NCBI GenBank assembly: GCA_937872165.1
Contig: CALMOR010000235.1
Span: 1-5,792, forward strand
DNA: 5,792 bases
Reading direction: 5' to 3'
DNA from: an uncultured Burkholderiales bacterium
GTDB lineage: Bacteria; Pseudomonadota; Gammaproteobacteria; Burkholderiales; Burkholderiaceae_D
Part shown: one piece after another, positions 4,738 to 5,792 of the stretch
How positions within the stretch are numbered: position 1 is the first letter of the stretch
How the letters are laid out: each line of letters starts with the position of its first letter
Notes under the pieces: model-generated
Database searches by the model: none
What the model saw: the letters and a program-made list of their open reading frames with translations, nothing else
What the model was told of the DNA's origin: nothing
Position numbers and translations under genes: made by a program

Positions 4738-5792
4738 TGTCGAGGGCACTGAAGACGGCGTTCGCGCTGTCGCTCGGCGCGGCGGTATCGCTCGGCATCG
4801 CGCGCTTCTCGTACGCGTTGATGCTGCCGGCGATGCGCGCCGACCTCGGATGGAGCTACCTGGCCGCGGGCGCGATGAATACGGTCGACGCCGCGGGCTA
4901 CTTCGTCGGCGCGTTGCTCACGGCCCGCCGGCTGCGACGTCGATCCGCGCGGACCGTACTGTCCTGGGGCAGCGGCGTCGCCGGTGTCGCGCTGATCGCG
5001 CACGGGATGGTGACCGGCGATGCCGCGCTGTACGTGCTGCGCTTCGTCACCGGCATCGCGAGCGCGGCGACCTTCGTGACCGGCGGCGTGCTCGCGGCGC
5101 GGCTCGGCGGCGTGTCGACATCGACATCGACATCGACTTCACGGCCAGACGACGGACCGCGACTGCATGCGGGTCTCGCACTCGGCATCTACTACGGCGG
5201 CACTGGCCTCGGCATCGTGGCCTCCGCGCTGCTCGTGCCTGCGCTGGTCGACGCGATAGCGGCACATGCGTGGCAGAACGCGTGGCCCGGCCTCGGCGCG
5301 GCAGCGATCGTCGCGACCGCGATCATGGCGACCGCGACCGGCGACCTCGATGCGCGTCCGCGGCCCGCGTCTTCCCGCAGCGCCCACGACGTGCGTCGCT
5401 TCGTGTTCGCGCGGGTCGCGTACTTCCTCTTCGGCCTCGGGTGCATCGGCTACAGGACCTTCGTCGTCACGCTGCTGCGCGAACGGCGTCTCGCGGACCG
5501 GACGATCACGGTGTTCTACCTGTCGCTGGGCGTCGCGGTGTTCGCATCGTCGTGGCTGTGGTCCCGACTCCTGCAACGCTGCAGGGGCGCAGAAGCGATG
5601 GCTCTGCTCGACGCTTGCTGGCGGCCGCGACGCTGTTGCCGGTCCTGAGCTCGCATCCGCTCGCGGTCTTCGCGTCGGGCGTGCTGTTCGGCGCGGTCTT
5701 CCTGTCGGTCGTCGCGGCGACCACCGCCATCGTGCGCCACAGCCGCGTGCCCTCGGCGTGGCCGGGCGGCATAGCGGCCGTCACGCCGCTTT
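4737..5792 (+). pseudogene. YbfB/YjiJ-family MFS transporter, frameshifted and cut by the right edge
   Basis: The start is GTG 4737, since the following SRALKTAFALSLGAAVSLG matches the family N-terminus and no ATG lies nearby; the upstream part of the same frame would translate the terminator. The protein is an inner-membrane major facilitator with no known substrate. Visible segments include helix 1 (about 8-30, with GIARFSYALMLPAMRADLGW after it), helix 2 (41-62), an Arg-rich loop (64-72), helices 3 and 4 (73-118), a Ser-Thr repeat loop (127-135) and helix 5 with GIYYGGTGLG (150-159). The frame reads normally through AMALLDA (to about 5612), then turns into CWRPRRCCRS and stops at 5648. From 5615 the frame one base back continues family-like as LLAAATLLPVLSSHPLAV and VLFGAVFLSVVAATTAIVRH, open to the window end. 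One missing base near 5613-5615 explains this. It may be a true mutation or a sequencing error. Confidence 0.8.
5115..5137 (+). repeat. Hexanucleotide tandem repeat (TCGACA, 3.8 copies) inside the transporter gene
   Basis: TCGACA occurs three times (5115-5132), followed by TCGAC (5133-5137). In frame it encodes alternating Ser-Thr, residues 127-135 of the transporter, in the loop between the predicted fourth and fifth helices. A six-base unit can expand or shrink without breaking the frame. Confidence 0.85.

Noticed and set aside
5598..5620. Programmed -1 ribosomal frameshifting in the transporter gene
   Set aside because: No slippery heptamer is present at the junction, and the family does not use frameshifting as far as I know. 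A simple one-base deletion or error is the better explanation.

Overview
The window looks like chromosomal DNA of a high-GC betaproteobacterium, most likely of the order Burkholderiales. It is GC-rich throughout and nearly every coding third position is G or C. The gene order is a Rieske-type oxygenase facing away from xseB-ispA-dxs-folE2, which I recognise from that group; this placement rests on memory of synteny and protein sequence, not on a search.

Layout. Positions 1-87 (minus strand) hold the first 29 codons of a gene running off the left edge, probably a Rieske ring-hydroxylating dioxygenase alpha subunit. A 377-base divergent intergenic region (88-464) follows, with weak promoter candidates for both directions and several hairpins. 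A compact plus-strand cluster then runs xseB (465-767), ispA (764-1693), dxs (1758-3731) and folE2 (3833-4663). It ends at a strong intrinsic terminator (4686-4714). Only 22 bases later a YbfB/YjiJ-type MFS transporter gene begins. Its reading frame breaks near 5613 and resumes in another frame to the window end.

How the genes fit together. Dxs makes 1-deoxy-D-xylulose 5-phosphate, the entry to the MEP isoprenoid pathway and a precursor of thiamine and pyridoxal cofactors. IspA condenses the resulting C5 units to farnesyl diphosphate for quinones and undecaprenyl carriers. XseB is the small subunit of exonuclease VII, with no metabolic link, but the xseB-ispA-dxs order is widely kept in proteobacteria, including E. 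coli. FolE2 performs the first step of folate (and queuosine precursor) synthesis. The transporter is probably separate from the operon.

Most of the window is ordinary housekeeping sequence, and I found no new multi-gene system. The points worth a second look are the transporter frameshift and its unusually close terminator, an in-frame six-base repeat in that gene, two intergenic hairpins with the same bulged architecture, and hairpins sitting directly before the ispA, dxs and folE2 starts.
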